Shown: positions 19,366 through 28,933, counted from the first letter of the stretch. The stretch is DNA of 64,000 nucleotides from Proteobacteria bacterium ST_bin12 (GCA_002083635.1 MSXP01000004.1:1-64000); one strand, 5' to 3'. Notes: generated from the sequence alone by a model not told the origin. Made by a program: numbers and translations.

Positions 19366-20166
19366 TTACTGCGGCAACACTTCCAGTGTCAGTACGTATG
19401 TCAAACCGCGCTCGGTAGCAAGTTTATTTGAAACATTTTTATCTTTAAAATCAGCGCCTAACCAATACAAGCCTGCTTCTTTTAAAGTGACTTGGATTTT
19501 GCCATTCTTATCGGTTTTATACTTTTTCTCATCCAACTTGTTTCTGTAACGCGTTTGGCTACGAATCATTTCAACTTCTACACCTTCAGTCGGCTTACCA
19601 TCCACAAGAAATGTAAACTCAATAGGCTCACCAACCACCAAATCATTGGGATGTGTGCCAGCGACTAATTCAAGACCGCTACCCGTTGGCTTTAATGCTG
19701 AAGGCTTGCCAACGGTAATGAAATTTTCCATTCGACTCATTGATTCAGTCACTTTTAGCTCTTTTGCGTCAGCAGGCACTTCTTTTGCTAATGCTTCAGC
19801 GGCGCCCATAAAACGTTTAGGCTTATTTTCGGCATCTTTCCAGTTTGCTCTAAAGCCAGAACGTACCAGATCTAAACGATAAGTACCAATTTGTTCAAAT
19901 TTTGCATCAAAAACAGTTCGCAACTCACCTTTCATCACATTCACTGGTAACACTTTATTGCCGTCCGGCGCAATAATTGATAGCGCATCGATTACAAGTG
20001 GTCGATGGTCAATCATGAATGGCACACTCGATGATGCTGCGTCAAAAGTGACAAACTGAGGCGCAGATAAAACGCTACTTGAAGATGTAATCCAAGTACC
20101 ATGTGCGTACGCAACGGAGACTGGTACGCTGACAGCCAAAGATAGTAATGCAATTATGAGTTTCAT
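19366..20166 (-). CDS. DUF4198 domain-containing exported protein
   Basis: A 266-residue protein with a signal peptide (about residues 1-21, ending AYAHG) that starts its mature chain with HGTWI, typical of DUF4198 proteins, some of which are annotated as nickel- or cobalt-uptake accessory proteins. The later half forms an Ig-like beta domain (GLELVAGTHPNDLVVGEPIEF, shortened here). It follows DUF2271 by 26 bases in the apparent iron-regulated unit. Mature N-terminal His could bind metal; the exact role is unknown. Confidence 0.8.
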   Translation of the reverse strand: MKLIIALLSLAVSVPVSVAYAHGTWITSSSSVLSAPQFVTFDAASSSVPFMIDHRPLVIDALSIIAPDGNKVLPVNVMKGELRTVFDAKFEQIGTYRLDLVRSGFRANWKDAENKPKRFMGAAEALAKEVPADAKELKVTESMSRMENFITVGKPSALKPTGSGLELVAGTHPNDLVVGEPIEFTFLVDGKPTEGVEVEMIRSQTRYRNKLDEKKYKTDKNGKIQVTLKEAGLYWLGADFKDKNVSNKLATERGLTYVLTLEVLPQ

Positions 20167-20192
20167 TATGACTCCTTAAAATAAGATAAAAA

Positions 20193-20756
20193 TTAGGGTT
20201 TTAGCTCTACAACAATATCGCCCAGCTCTTCTTGGCCTCTTGCTTTAGTGCTAACTGCTTTTTGTGCAGGCCATGTAAATGGCACGCGAACCAACTCGCG
20301 ACCACCTTTTTCACGGGTAGATTCAACTACGATGTTGTATTGGCCTGCTGGCAAGCTACCTAATGGCGACTTACCTTCAATAAAGCTTAACTTGTGCTCA
20401 CCAACTGGGCGGGTTGCGCTTGTCACACCATCTAATGGCATTGTTTGGTTGCGCCCACTTTTACGCCACCACTGACGCAGATCTTTCAGCCATTTATCGC
20501 TTTGTTCGCCTTTATCAGTTTTCTTTTGGCTGTACCAAACAGCTAAGTTTTTTTCAACTGTTTGGTCGGGCTTTTCAATCCAAATGGCCAAGTAAGGGCG
20601 GTGATACTCGGCTGTATTCAGAGTAGGAATAGTCACTTTTAGATTAATCTCGCCTGCTGCAATTTGATTAGAAAAACCAGCAATCAAAGCTGCCAACAAA
20701 GCGGGTGCTAATATTGGCAAAGATATGTATTCAGAGGCCCATTGATGCATTGACAA
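20193..20756 (-). CDS. DUF2271 domain-containing exported protein
   Basis: A 187-residue exported protein with an N-terminal hydrophobic segment (about residues 13-33) and a DUF2271 core with the recognisable stretches YHRPYLAIWIE and GVTSATRPVGEHKLSF, ending ELGDIVVELKP. DUF2271 proteins recur beside PepSY-TM and DUF4198 genes near TonB receptors, but no biochemical activity is established to my knowledge. It is second in the Fur-box-preceded leftward unit. Confidence 0.85.
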   Translation of the reverse strand: MSMHQWASEYISLPILAPALLAALIAGFSNQIAAGEINLKVTIPTLNTAEYHRPYLAIWIEKPDQTVEKNLAVWYSQKKTDKGEQSDKWLKDLRQWWRKSGRNQTMPLDGVTSATRPVGEHKLSFIEGKSPLGSLPAGQYNIVVESTREKGGRELVRVPFTWPAQKAVSTKARGQEELGDIVVELKP

Positions 20757-20799
20757 TAACTCCTAATAGCTAAATTAAAAGTAAGACTAAATTAAAAAA

Positions 20800-21426
20800 T
20801 TAGTGAATAAATAAAATGACTAAAACCAGTGGCGCCACAAACCCCAAACCAACCAACGGCCAAGTCGCTGGACGATTGCCAGCATGCATGTGCAACATAA
20901 GCATGCCCGTGATGCAGAACACAAGCGTTGTGATGGAAAAAATATCCAGGAACCAACTCCAAGCATTTCCAGTGTTTCGACCTTTGTGCAGGTCATTAAA
21001 GTACGATACCCAACCGCGGTCGGTTCGTTCATAGCTCACTTCGCCACTGGCGCGGTCTATCACTAGCCAAGCGTCACCTCCTGGCCTAGGCAAGGATAAA
21101 TACACTTCCGCATCTGACCACTCACCAGCGATATCAGCCAAGCCTACCCCAATCGCATTACTAACCCAATCGGCTGTTGCTTTCGGCAGCGCCGATTTGT
21201 CACTTGCAGGCTGAGCTTTGATTTGATTTAACAGAAGTGCAGGCAGAGTTGCCGTTTTTTTGGTGACTACAGGTACCGATTCTATCTGCGTGGCATTGTT
21301 GAGGGTGATGCCGGTTGATGCGAACAAAAGCATACCGATTAGGCAAGCAGCAGAACTTATCCAATGCCATCGGTAAAGGTGCTTAAGCCAGAATGCTCTT
21401 TTTTTTTGATTAATTTGATTTTGCAT
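20800..21426 (-). CDS. PepSY-associated transmembrane protein
   Basis: A protein of about 208 residues with a basic N-terminus then three to four membrane helices (near residues 22-42, 150-172 and 180-205) and a periplasmic PepSY-like region with VYLSLPRPGGDAWLVIDRASGEV. It resembles the truncated end of PiuB/FoxB-type siderophore-iron reductases. An upstream in-frame ATG at 21534 would add 36 residues, but that stretch covers the Fur box at 21480-21498, so I chose the ATG at 21426. First gene of the leftward iron-reduction unit. Confidence 0.85.
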   Translation of the reverse strand: MQNQINQKKRAFWLKHLYRWHWISSAACLIGMLLFASTGITLNNATQIESVPVVTKKTATLPALLLNQIKAQPASDKSALPKATADWVSNAIGVGLADIAGEWSDAEVYLSLPRPGGDAWLVIDRASGEVSYERTDRGWVSYFNDLHKGRNTGNAWSWFLDIFSITTLVFCITGMLMLHMHAGNRPATWPLVGLGFVAPLVLVILFIH

Positions 21427-21479
21427 GTCTTGCCAACGTTGAAACTGCAAATTTATGATTTGCAGTTTATATAAATGTA

Positions 21480-21498
21480 AATGAGAATTAATATCATT
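21480..21498 (-). promoter_or_regulatory. Fur box upstream of the PepSY/DUF2271/DUF4198/reductase unit
   Basis: On the minus strand the 19-mer AATGATATTAATTCTCATT closely follows the Fur consensus of inward-facing AATGAT-like hexamers. It lies 54 bases upstream of the ATG at 21426, overlapping the expected promoter. It predicts iron-repressed expression. Confidence 0.7.
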
Positions 21499-21604
21499 AT
21501 AATAGAAATAACAATCTAAACAGTTCAGCAACATGTAAAGTTAATTAAAGGTTTTGTTGTGATGATATTGAGTTTGCTCGCGAAGTATTCGCGCTCTATA
21601 TAAT

Positions 21605-21633
21605 AAAAAAGCCCGTCAGCATATGCTGGGGGC
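21605..21633 (-). terminator. rho-independent terminator of the TonB receptor gene
   Basis: On the minus strand GCCC and GGGC (21630-21633 and 21611-21614) enclose the palindrome CAGCATATGCTG (21617-21628), and the stem is followed by six T residues (21605-21610). It lies just beyond the receptor stop codon at 21650. Confidence 0.7.
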
Positions 21634-21649
21634 ACTTAACCCAATTTAT

Positions 21650-23863
21650 TTAAAACATAAACTCTGCTGTCATCATGGCAGAACGTGGCAAACCTAAACG
21701 CACGCGTGAACCATTGTTGTTTAAGGTTTCTACATATTCTTTATCGAATAAGTTGTAAACATTCAATCGTAAGTTCAAATGCTTATTCACTTCGTAAGCA
21801 ATCATGGCATCAGCTACAAGATACGATTCGATTACTGGTGTGTTGGCAGTTGCTGTTGCAACTTTGGTTACCAAGCGTTTTTGTTCACCCATGTAGCGCG
21901 CACCACCACCAATCGCAAAACCGTTAAATGCATATTGTGTCCAAAGCGTGGCGCTGTAATCTGGGGTCCATTGCACACCTGTTGTATCTAACCCCGTAAT
22001 GGTTTGCTGGTCTAGTGCTTTCGCGTTTAACTTGGTAACACCAGCAGATAATTGCCAGTATTCAGTTAACTGCCCCACTGCAAGCAGTTCAACACCTGTT
22101 ATGCGTGTTTTACCAATTTGTACAGGGTTCGCCAAATCATCAAATGAAGCTTGCTTATCATTTTCTGTGCGGAAAATTGCCGCTGTTACATTCAATTGGT
22201 TATCTAATAAATCCCACTTGGTACCAATTTCAATATTGTCGGTTTTTTGCGGGTCTGATGCACCGTTATTAATGTTGTTTGCTGTGATTGATAATGCAAA
22301 GTTTGCACTGCCTGGTGGCGTATAGGATGTTGCATAAGCCGCATAAATACTACCGTTGGTGGCAGGTTTAAATAAAATACCTGTTTTCCAGCTTAATAAA
22401 TTATCCGCATCACTTGCATGCGTCACCGCTCCACCTGCGCTAGTTGCTTCGCGTGCATCTGTCGCTGTTTTATAACGCTCATAACGTAAGCCAGCATTTA
22501 CCTGCCATTTATCGGTTAAGTCTACTGTATCAAACGCATAAAGTGCGGCTGTTTTGGTGTTGCCATCCGTCTGTGCACCATTTGCAAAAGGCACTGGCAA
22601 TTCATCGTTTTCGTTTGGGTTATAAAGATTCGCACCTGGAATAACCTGCCCAGTGGTAGCAAAAAGATTTTGCTTTTGTCTCTCGTACATTAATTCAACA
22701 CCACCAACTAATGAATTTTTGAACCCGCCAATATCAAATGCACTGTTGATGCTGGTTTGGTTCACCATAATCTCATCTTGACGATCAATACGCTGACGTG
22801 AGCGAGTTACAGTCCAAGTGTTAGGGTCTGCGGTTACTGCAGTAATTGCACCAACACCAGTTGTAACGCGGTTTAAATCAGTTTTGCCATAGCGTGAAAT
22901 ATTTCGAATCGTTGTATTTGCGTTGATGTCGTGCTCAAACTTTACAGTAAGCATGTCGGCATCTACATTTTCATCATCATTATCGCTACCGTAAAAATTT
23001 TCGCGGTCGACTTTTCTACCCGCATTGATTGCCGGATTTGCATTAAAAAAACCACTTCTTCCAATCGTTGAAATACCGCCATCAGGCGTATTGTCTTGAC
23101 GAACATGTTGTGAATATAAGAAGAAGCGTGTATTGCCACCTAAGCCAAAAGCAATAGAAGGCGCAATAGAGAAGTTTTGATTATCAACCTCATCGCGTTT
23201 AGGCACATCGCCATCAGAAATCAACGCATTCAAACGTATAGCTGTCGTTTCACCAATTGCTTGGTTCACATCAATCGTTGCACGCTTTCTATCAGCGTTA
23301 CCATAACCAACTGTCGCATAATTTTTGCCATCTAGGCTTGGTAACTTACTAATCAAGTTAATATAACCACCCGCCGCACCACGGCCAATATCCGCACCTG
23401 CTGGGCCTTTAATCACTTCAATTTGCTCTAAGTTATATACATCGCGTGAAACGGCACCAAGGTCGCGCAAACCATCCACAAATAATTGGTTGGAAGCATT
23501 AAAACCTCGCATTGTGAAAGTATCGCCTGCTGTTGAGTTGCCGCCCTCACCTAATTGCATCGTAATGCCAGGGGTGTTACGCAGCGCATCTGTCAAAGAG
23601 AAAACTCCCTGCTCGCGCAATAGCTCTTTTTTAATCACTTGCACGGTTTGCGTTGTATCAATTAGCGGTTTTGTAAATTTTGGGCTGGCAGAAGTGTCTG
23701 TTTTAAAAGGTACTTCTTTTTTAGATTTAACACTAACCTCTGGCAATTCTGTCACTTCATCTGCGGCATATACGTTTGGCACGCTAGATGCAATTGAGAA
23801 AGTGGCAGCAACCATTGCTGCGATACGGGCAGGGTTGTGCTGACGACTACGGATGTGACTCAT
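21650..23863 (-). CDS. TonB-dependent catecholate siderophore receptor (Fiu-like)
   Basis: A 737-residue outer-membrane receptor with a signal peptide (about 1-33, ending VYAADE). The plug domain spans about residues 55-175 (DALRNTPGITMQLGEGG, FVDGLRDLGAVSRD, VIKGPAGADIGRGAAGGYINL in part) and a 22-strand barrel ends in Phe (MMTAEFMF). The plug signature is that of the Fiu subfamily of ferric-catecholate receptors; the ligand is not proven. A good ribosome site GGAAAG precedes the ATG. It is divergent from the tolC-macAB operon, with a Fur box between them. Confidence 0.93.
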   Translation of the reverse strand: MSHIRSRQHNPARIAAMVAATFSIASSVPNVYAADEVTELPEVSVKSKKEVPFKTDTSASPKFTKPLIDTTQTVQVIKKELLREQGVFSLTDALRNTPGITMQLGEGGNSTAGDTFTMRGFNASNQLFVDGLRDLGAVSRDVYNLEQIEVIKGPAGADIGRGAAGGYINLISKLPSLDGKNYATVGYGNADRKRATIDVNQAIGETTAIRLNALISDGDVPKRDEVDNQNFSIAPSIAFGLGGNTRFFLYSQHVRQDNTPDGGISTIGRSGFFNANPAINAGRKVDRENFYGSDNDDENVDADMLTVKFEHDINANTTIRNISRYGKTDLNRVTTGVGAITAVTADPNTWTVTRSRQRIDRQDEIMVNQTSINSAFDIGGFKNSLVGGVELMYERQKQNLFATTGQVIPGANLYNPNENDELPVPFANGAQTDGNTKTAALYAFDTVDLTDKWQVNAGLRYERYKTATDAREATSAGGAVTHASDADNLLSWKTGILFKPATNGSIYAAYATSYTPPGSANFALSITANNINNGASDPQKTDNIEIGTKWDLLDNQLNVTAAIFRTENDKQASFDDLANPVQIGKTRITGVELLAVGQLTEYWQLSAGVTKLNAKALDQQTITGLDTTGVQWTPDYSATLWTQYAFNGFAIGGGARYMGEQKRLVTKVATATANTPVIESYLVADAMIAYEVNKHLNLRLNVYNLFDKEYVETLNNNGSRVRLGLPRSAMMTAEFMF

Positions 23864-24034
23864 GGTACTTTCCTCTATGGTAGATAATGTATCTGGCTGG
23901 CTAGAGGAAATACCGTTGGCTGGCTTGATGTTTGTTTTAAATAATAGGTAGTGAGCTGATGCTTATTCTTTCAACATGTCGATTTACTTGTAAATCGATG
24001 TAAATATTTCAAAATTTGTGTAAATTATAGAGTT

Positions 24035-24053
24035 AATGATAACTGTTCTCATT
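24035..24053. promoter_or_regulatory. Fur box between the TonB receptor and the tolC-macAB operon
   Basis: The 19-mer AATGATAACTGTTCTCATT matches the Fur consensus with inverted AATGAT/CTCATT ends. It sits 172 bases before the receptor start and 69 bases before the TolC start, so it could govern either or both divergent promoters. Confidence 0.7.
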
Positions 24054-24121
24054 TATAATTTCAAGCATTATGTATGATTTGCTTTAAGTTTTAAACACAT
24101 TATTATAAGGAAACCGTTTCG

Positions 24122-25585
24122 TTGAATATTTTTAGAGTAAATAGCCATACAAGTAAGCTTAATAGGCTTATTTTGCCTATTTTGATGAGCTGCTTTTTTA
24201 CGGCTGTATCGGCAGAGGAATCTATTTGGTATAAAGATGGCGACCCGCTCAATACGCAGATATACACCCTACCTAAAATTCCTGAGGGTTACAGAGAACC
24301 CAATACACCTTGTGGCAATGTAGATTTAAGCAAACCAATCACCTTAGCTGAGGTGGCGGATGCAAGCCTTTGTAATAACCCACAAACCAGCGAGATTTGG
24401 GCAAGTGCGCGTGTGCAAGCAGCGCAGCTAGGTGTTGCCAAATCAGCCTATTTACCCTTATTAACTGCCAATGTTTCAAGTGGTTCAAGCGTATCTAACC
24501 CCGAATCTAGTTCGCGTAGTAATCCAAATTTTAATTTAAGCGGCAGTTTAGCTGCCAGTTATCTTTTATATGATTTTGGCAATCGAAATGCTAATTTAGA
24601 AAATGCCCGCCAATTATTGCTTTCCGCCAGCGCTAGCCAAAGCAGCACAGTGCAAACCGTCTTATTATCAGCAACAGTGGCTTATTACCAAGTGCAAGCG
24701 AATATCGCTGCGTTAGAGGCCGCGCGCCAAGCCGAACACGCCAGTGAAGAAAGCTTTAAAGCGGCGGATGCAAGATATAAAGCAGGTGTTTCAACTCCTG
24801 CTGATAAATTACAAGCACAAACTGCCTTTGCACAATTAACGCTGACACGAATTACTTCTGAGGGTAATTTGCAAATCGCTTATGGCAATTTAGTCAATGT
24901 GATGGGCTTGCCTGCCAATCAAAAAGTCACATTATCAACCGCCGCGGGCAATGCACCATCTACTATTTTAGAAGATGTGAACACCTTGATTGAGCAAGCA
25001 GGTACACGTAGACCCGATTTAATGGCTAGTGAAGCGCAACTAAAAGCAGCACAAGCCAGTATTGATGCAAGCAAAGCAGCGACTAAACCGACTATTTCTA
25101 TTTCTACAACCAATAATTTGCAAGATGGCTCTCAATTAAGTAGCAGCAACAACTCCACTTTGGGTGTCACCTTATCAATCCCATTATTCGGTGGCTACGC
25201 CCCAACCTACCGCATCCGCGCGGCTGAAGCAACTGCCGATTTACGTGCTGCACAACGCAATCGCTTGAAATTGCAAATATCATTAGACGTTTGGAGTGCT
25301 TACCAAAGTTTGCGCACAGCGCTTGAATCAGTCACAGCTACTGAAGTGTTGGTGAGTAGCGCAGAGCAGTCGTATCGCGTAGCTTTGGGGCGCTACAAAG
25401 CTGGCGTTGGCAATATTATTGATACGCTAAATGCACAAAGTGCCTTAGCTAGCGCACGCCAACAAAAAATCCAAGCGACACTTAATGCCAACATCACCCG
25501 TGCAACGTTAGCGCAGGCAATGGGCGCACTGGATAACGCCATGATTCAATCGCTGCCAAACGCTAATACTTTATCTCAACATTAA
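24122..25585 (+). CDS. TolC-family outer-membrane efflux protein
   Basis: A 487-residue TolC homologue with a signal peptide (about 1-31) and the two-fold repeat of long helical segments, including QANIAALEAARQAEHASEES and GRYKAGVGNIIDTLNAQSAL. Its trimer forms the outer-membrane channel for the adjacent MacA-MacB proteins. The start is TTG at 24122, set by AAGGAAA at 24107-24113 with an eight-base spacing. It is first in a four-gene operon with gaps of 9-14 bases. The Fur box upstream suggests induction by iron limitation. Confidence 0.92.
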   Translation: MNIFRVNSHTSKLNRLILPILMSCFFTAVSAEESIWYKDGDPLNTQIYTLPKIPEGYREPNTPCGNVDLSKPITLAEVADASLCNNPQTSEIWASARVQAAQLGVAKSAYLPLLTANVSSGSSVSNPESSSRSNPNFNLSGSLAASYLLYDFGNRNANLENARQLLLSASASQSSTVQTVLLSATVAYYQVQANIAALEAARQAEHASEESFKAADARYKAGVSTPADKLQAQTAFAQLTLTRITSEGNLQIAYGNLVNVMGLPANQKVTLSTAAGNAPSTILEDVNTLIEQAGTRRPDLMASEAQLKAAQASIDASKAATKPTISISTTNNLQDGSQLSSSNNSTLGVTLSIPLFGGYAPTYRIRAAEATADLRAAQRNRLKLQISLDVWSAYQSLRTALESVTATEVLVSSAEQSYRVALGRYKAGVGNIIDTLNAQSALASARQQKIQATLNANITRATLAQAMGALDNAMIQSLPNANTLSQH

Positions 25586-25599
25586 TCAGACTTAACACT

Positions 25600-26823
25600 A
25601 TGAAATCACTTAAAAAAATTGCCATCATCGCTCTAATATTGGCAGCGGCGGCTGGCGCTTATTACTATTATGATAAAACACATCAAACCAAGCCAGAGGA
25701 TTTGTACAGATTAGATGAAGTCACGCAAGGCGATATTGAGCAAACAGTTTCTGCTACTGGCACGTTAAATCCTGTGAGCTTAATTAGTGTGGGTACGCAA
25801 ATTTCTGGCATTGTACGTAAGCTTTATGTGGATTTTAACGATAGAGTTGAAAAAGATCAGGTGCTGCTAGAGTTAGATAGTGCCCTATCTTCAGCGGCTA
25901 TCGTCCAATCCTCAAGTAGCGTGCGTAACAACCAAGCTAATGTTGATTTAGCGACCGCAAACGAAAAACGTATTCGCGAATTATTTGCGCAAGAATATGT
26001 TTCAAAACAAGAGCTTGATACCGCGGTGCAAGTGCTTAAATCGGCAAAAGCACAATTAGATAGCGCACGCGGATTATTAACGCGCGACCAAACCAATTTA
26101 AATTTCACCATTATTCGCTCGCCAGTGTCTGGCATTGTAGTGAATCGCGTGGTGGATGTTGGGCAAACAGTGGCGGCTAGCTTTCAAACGCCAACTTTGA
26201 TTCAAATTGCGCAAGACTTAGCCAAAATGCAAATTGATACCAGCTTTGCTGAAGCCGATATTGGCAAAATTAAGGACGGACAATTGGTTAAGTTTAATGT
26301 GGACGCCTTTCCTAATCGTGACTTTGAGGGTGTTGTTAAACAGGTGCGATTAAACTCAACCAACACCTCTAATGTGGTGACTTATAACGTGGTTGTATCA
26401 GTCGACAATAGCGATTTAACCTTGCTACCAGGCATGACGGCTTATGTAAATATTGCTGTTGCCAAGGCTGAGCAATCATTATTAGTACCCAATGCAGCTT
26501 TGCGCTACAAACCAAAAGTGGATGATGAAGCCAATGCTAGTGGTGACAAAAAGCAAGATGCTGGCAGGAATGTTGACAGAAAAAGAAATGGCGGTAGCAG
26601 AAATAAAAACAAATCGGATGACTTAAGCGCTGGCAAAATTTATGTGTTAAGAGATGGCAAACCAACATCGGTAAGAGTGCAAGTTGGCATTACCGATGGC
26701 CGCTCTACTGCCATCAGCGCACCCGACTTAACGGCTGGCGACCAAGTAATTGTGGGTGAATTGCAAGCCAACGGACAAGCGCCATCTGGTGGCGGTAGCC
26801 AACGCGCACCAAGAATGTTCTAG
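25600..26823 (+). CDS. MacA-like periplasmic adaptor (membrane fusion protein)
   Basis: A 407-residue HlyD/MacA-family adaptor with an N-terminal membrane anchor (residues 5-23), a biotinyl-lipoyl domain split around a helical hairpin (about 60-200; GTQISGIVRKLYVDFNDRVE) and beta-barrel and membrane-proximal domains. A Lys/Arg/Asn-rich insertion at about residues 305-345 lies in the C-terminal part. It joins the inner-membrane MacB complex to TolC. It starts 14 bases after TolC. Confidence 0.92.
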   Translation: MKSLKKIAIIALILAAAAGAYYYYDKTHQTKPEDLYRLDEVTQGDIEQTVSATGTLNPVSLISVGTQISGIVRKLYVDFNDRVEKDQVLLELDSALSSAAIVQSSSSVRNNQANVDLATANEKRIRELFAQEYVSKQELDTAVQVLKSAKAQLDSARGLLTRDQTNLNFTIIRSPVSGIVVNRVVDVGQTVAASFQTPTLIQIAQDLAKMQIDTSFAEADIGKIKDGQLVKFNVDAFPNRDFEGVVKQVRLNSTNTSNVVTYNVVVSVDNSDLTLLPGMTAYVNIAVAKAEQSLLVPNAALRYKPKVDDEANASGDKKQDAGRNVDRKRNGGSRNKNKSDDLSAGKIYVLRDGKPTSVRVQVGITDGRSTAISAPDLTAGDQVIVGELQANGQAPSGGGSQRAPRMF

Positions 26824-26832
26824 GCTAAATTT

Positions 26833-27561
26833 ATGCAAAAGAATATTGAGGCCAAAGCCGTTATTGAAGTGAGTAATCTATACAAAGATTACCAAACCGC
26901 AGCTGGGCCGTTTCCTGTGCTTAAAGACGTGAATTTACGCATTGAAAATGGTGATTATGTGGCGATTATGGGGCCTTCTGGCTCGGGCAAATCTACCTTT
27001 ATGAATATTTTGGGCTGCTTAGATAAGCCCACTAAAGGCAAATATGTGCTGGATGGTCATTCCGTTGCTACGATGGAAGAAAATGCAGTCGCTGGCGTGC
27101 GCAATAAAACCATCGGCTTTGTGTTTCAAGGCTTTAACCTGCTGGCGCGTTCTAGCTTATTAGATAACGTTGCTTTGCCTTTGGTGTATTCAGGCATTGA
27201 AAAACCAGAGCGGCACAAAAGAGCCAAAGTGCTGTTAGAAAAAGTTGGCTTAGGCAAACACATCAACTCACGGCCTAATCAAATTTCGGGCGGTCAGCAA
27301 CAGCGCGTGGCGATTGCGCGCGCACTTGTAAATAATCCTCGATTGATTCTTGCCGATGAACCCACAGGTAACTTGGATAGTGTGACGAGTGAAGAAATTA
27401 TGGCGCTATTTGGCGAGTTAAATCAAGAAGGCATTACCATTGTGCTGGTCACGCATGAAACCGATATTGCCGAACATGCCAAACGCCAAGTACGCTTTTT
27501 AGATGGCAAAATTGTGCAAGACACATTAACAAACAGCCATGTATTAGCAGAGGTAATCTAA
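26833..27561 (+). CDS. MacB-type ABC transporter ATP-binding protein
   Basis: A 242-residue ATPase with Walker A GPSGSGKST at about residues 48-56, the signature SGGQQQRVAIARAL and Walker B LILADEPTGNLD followed by the H-loop VTHETD. This LolD/MacB-class ATPase powers a mechanotransmission exporter. In E. coli MacB the ATPase and permease are one polypeptide; here they are separate genes 12 bases apart. It begins 9 bases after the adaptor gene. Confidence 0.94.
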   Translation: MQKNIEAKAVIEVSNLYKDYQTAAGPFPVLKDVNLRIENGDYVAIMGPSGSGKSTFMNILGCLDKPTKGKYVLDGHSVATMEENAVAGVRNKTIGFVFQGFNLLARSSLLDNVALPLVYSGIEKPERHKRAKVLLEKVGLGKHINSRPNQISGGQQQRVAIARALVNNPRLILADEPTGNLDSVTSEEIMALFGELNQEGITIVLVTHETDIAEHAKRQVRFLDGKIVQDTLTNSHVLAEVI

Positions 27562-27573
27562 TGAGACTATTTT

Positions 27574-28797
27574 ATGTTTAGCGCAATGCTAGGTGAAGCT
27601 TGGCACGCCATGGGCGCAAATCGCTTACGCACATTCTTAACCATGTTAGGCATGGTAATCGGTGTGAGTGCAGTGGTGTTGATGATGGCGATTGGCCAAG
27701 GTGCAGAGGCTTCTGTTAAGCGCTCGATTAGCGCCATGGGTAGTAATCTTTTTGTAGTATTGTCTGGCCCGCCTAGCATGGGTGGCGCTCGCTCAGCCAC
27801 GGGCAATGCGCCCTCCCTTAATGTAAAAGATGCCAATGCCATTGCTGAATTGGATGGTGTTGCGGGTGTAGCGCCTGTGACCATGGGTAAGGCGCAAATT
27901 GTGTTTGGAAGCAATAACTGGAATACCGACATATTAGGCACCACGCCTAGCTATCTGGATGTGCGCTCATGGTACTTGTCATCAGGTTATGCGTTTGCAG
28001 ATTCTGATATTCGTTCTGCCACGCGCGTTGCTTTGATTGGCAAAACGGTTGCGCAAAATATCTTTGGCGATGATATTGACCCACTAGGTAAAACTATTCG
28101 AATCAAACAAAGCCCTTTTGTGGTGTTGGGCGTATTGGATAGTAAAGGTCAATCCTTGGATGGGCGCGACCAAGATGACACGATTATTGTGCCCTTAACC
28201 ACCGCCCAGCGTAAATTATTTGGCAATCAGTTGCCTGGCAGCGTACGCCAAATCATTGTGCAAGCAGAATCAGATAAAGCGATGGCGATGGCTGAAGAAG
28301 GTATCAATGGCTTACTCAACCAGCGCCACAATATACGCGAAGGCGCTGATAGCGACTTTTCTGTACGCAACCTAACAGCCATTGCCAACTCAGCGGCTGA
28401 GACCACGCGTACGATGTCATTACTTTTAGGCGCAATCGCATCAGTATCTTTATTGGTTGGTGGCATTGGCATTATGAATATCATGCTGGTTTCAGTCACA
28501 GAGCGTACGCGCGAAATTGGCATTCGCATGGCAATCGGCGCACGTCAGCGCGATATCCTGATGCAATTTTTACTAGAAGCCATTGTGATTTCGATTGTTG
28601 GTTGCTTAATAGGCATTGGCATTGGTGTGGGTGGCGCGGTATTGGTGAGCATCTTCACACAAGCAGAAGTCATCGTATCCACCAATTCGGTATTGATTGC
28701 ATTCAGTGTAGCCGCCAGTATTGGCGTATTTTTTGGCTTTTACCCTGCCAGCAAAGCGGCAAAACTTAACCCGATTGAAGCGTTAAGATATCAGTAA
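27574..28797 (+). CDS. MacB-type ABC transporter permease
   Basis: A 407-residue permease with one N-terminal helix (about 20-45; TFLTMLGMVIGVSAVVLMMA), a large periplasmic domain (about 50-275) and three C-terminal FtsX-type helices, ending FYPASKAAKLNPIEALRYQ. This is the four-helix MacB/LolC architecture that pushes substrates through the adaptor to TolC without passing them across the membrane. Substrates of the family include macrolides, toxins and, for PvdRT-OpmQ, siderophores. Last gene of the efflux operon. Confidence 0.94.
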   Translation: MFSAMLGEAWHAMGANRLRTFLTMLGMVIGVSAVVLMMAIGQGAEASVKRSISAMGSNLFVVLSGPPSMGGARSATGNAPSLNVKDANAIAELDGVAGVAPVTMGKAQIVFGSNNWNTDILGTTPSYLDVRSWYLSSGYAFADSDIRSATRVALIGKTVAQNIFGDDIDPLGKTIRIKQSPFVVLGVLDSKGQSLDGRDQDDTIIVPLTTAQRKLFGNQLPGSVRQIIVQAESDKAMAMAEEGINGLLNQRHNIREGADSDFSVRNLTAIANSAAETTRTMSLLLGAIASVSLLVGGIGIMNIMLVSVTERTREIGIRMAIGARQRDILMQFLLEAIVISIVGCLIGIGIGVGGAVLVSIFTQAEVIVSTNSVLIAFSVAASIGVFFGFYPASKAAKLNPIEALRYQ

Positions 28798-28907
28798 CTT
28801 TAATAGTTTTAAGCATATTTAGAAGTTATGAGAATAAATTTTTTAAAGAATGCGCTGAACGCAAAACAAGTGATTTATACTTTGAGAATTAATTGAATGT
28901 ATTTATA

Positions 28908-28933
28908 GCCCCCCGTGCTACATAAACGGGGCC
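28908..28933 (+). other. GC-rich hairpin between macB permease and GGDEF gene
   Basis: CCCCGT (28911-28916) pairs with ACGGGG (28926-28931) around a nine-base loop, in an otherwise AT-rich spacer. No T run follows, so it is not a standard terminator; it could be a weak terminator of the efflux operon or a 5' leader element of the diguanylate cyclase gene. Confidence 0.4.
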
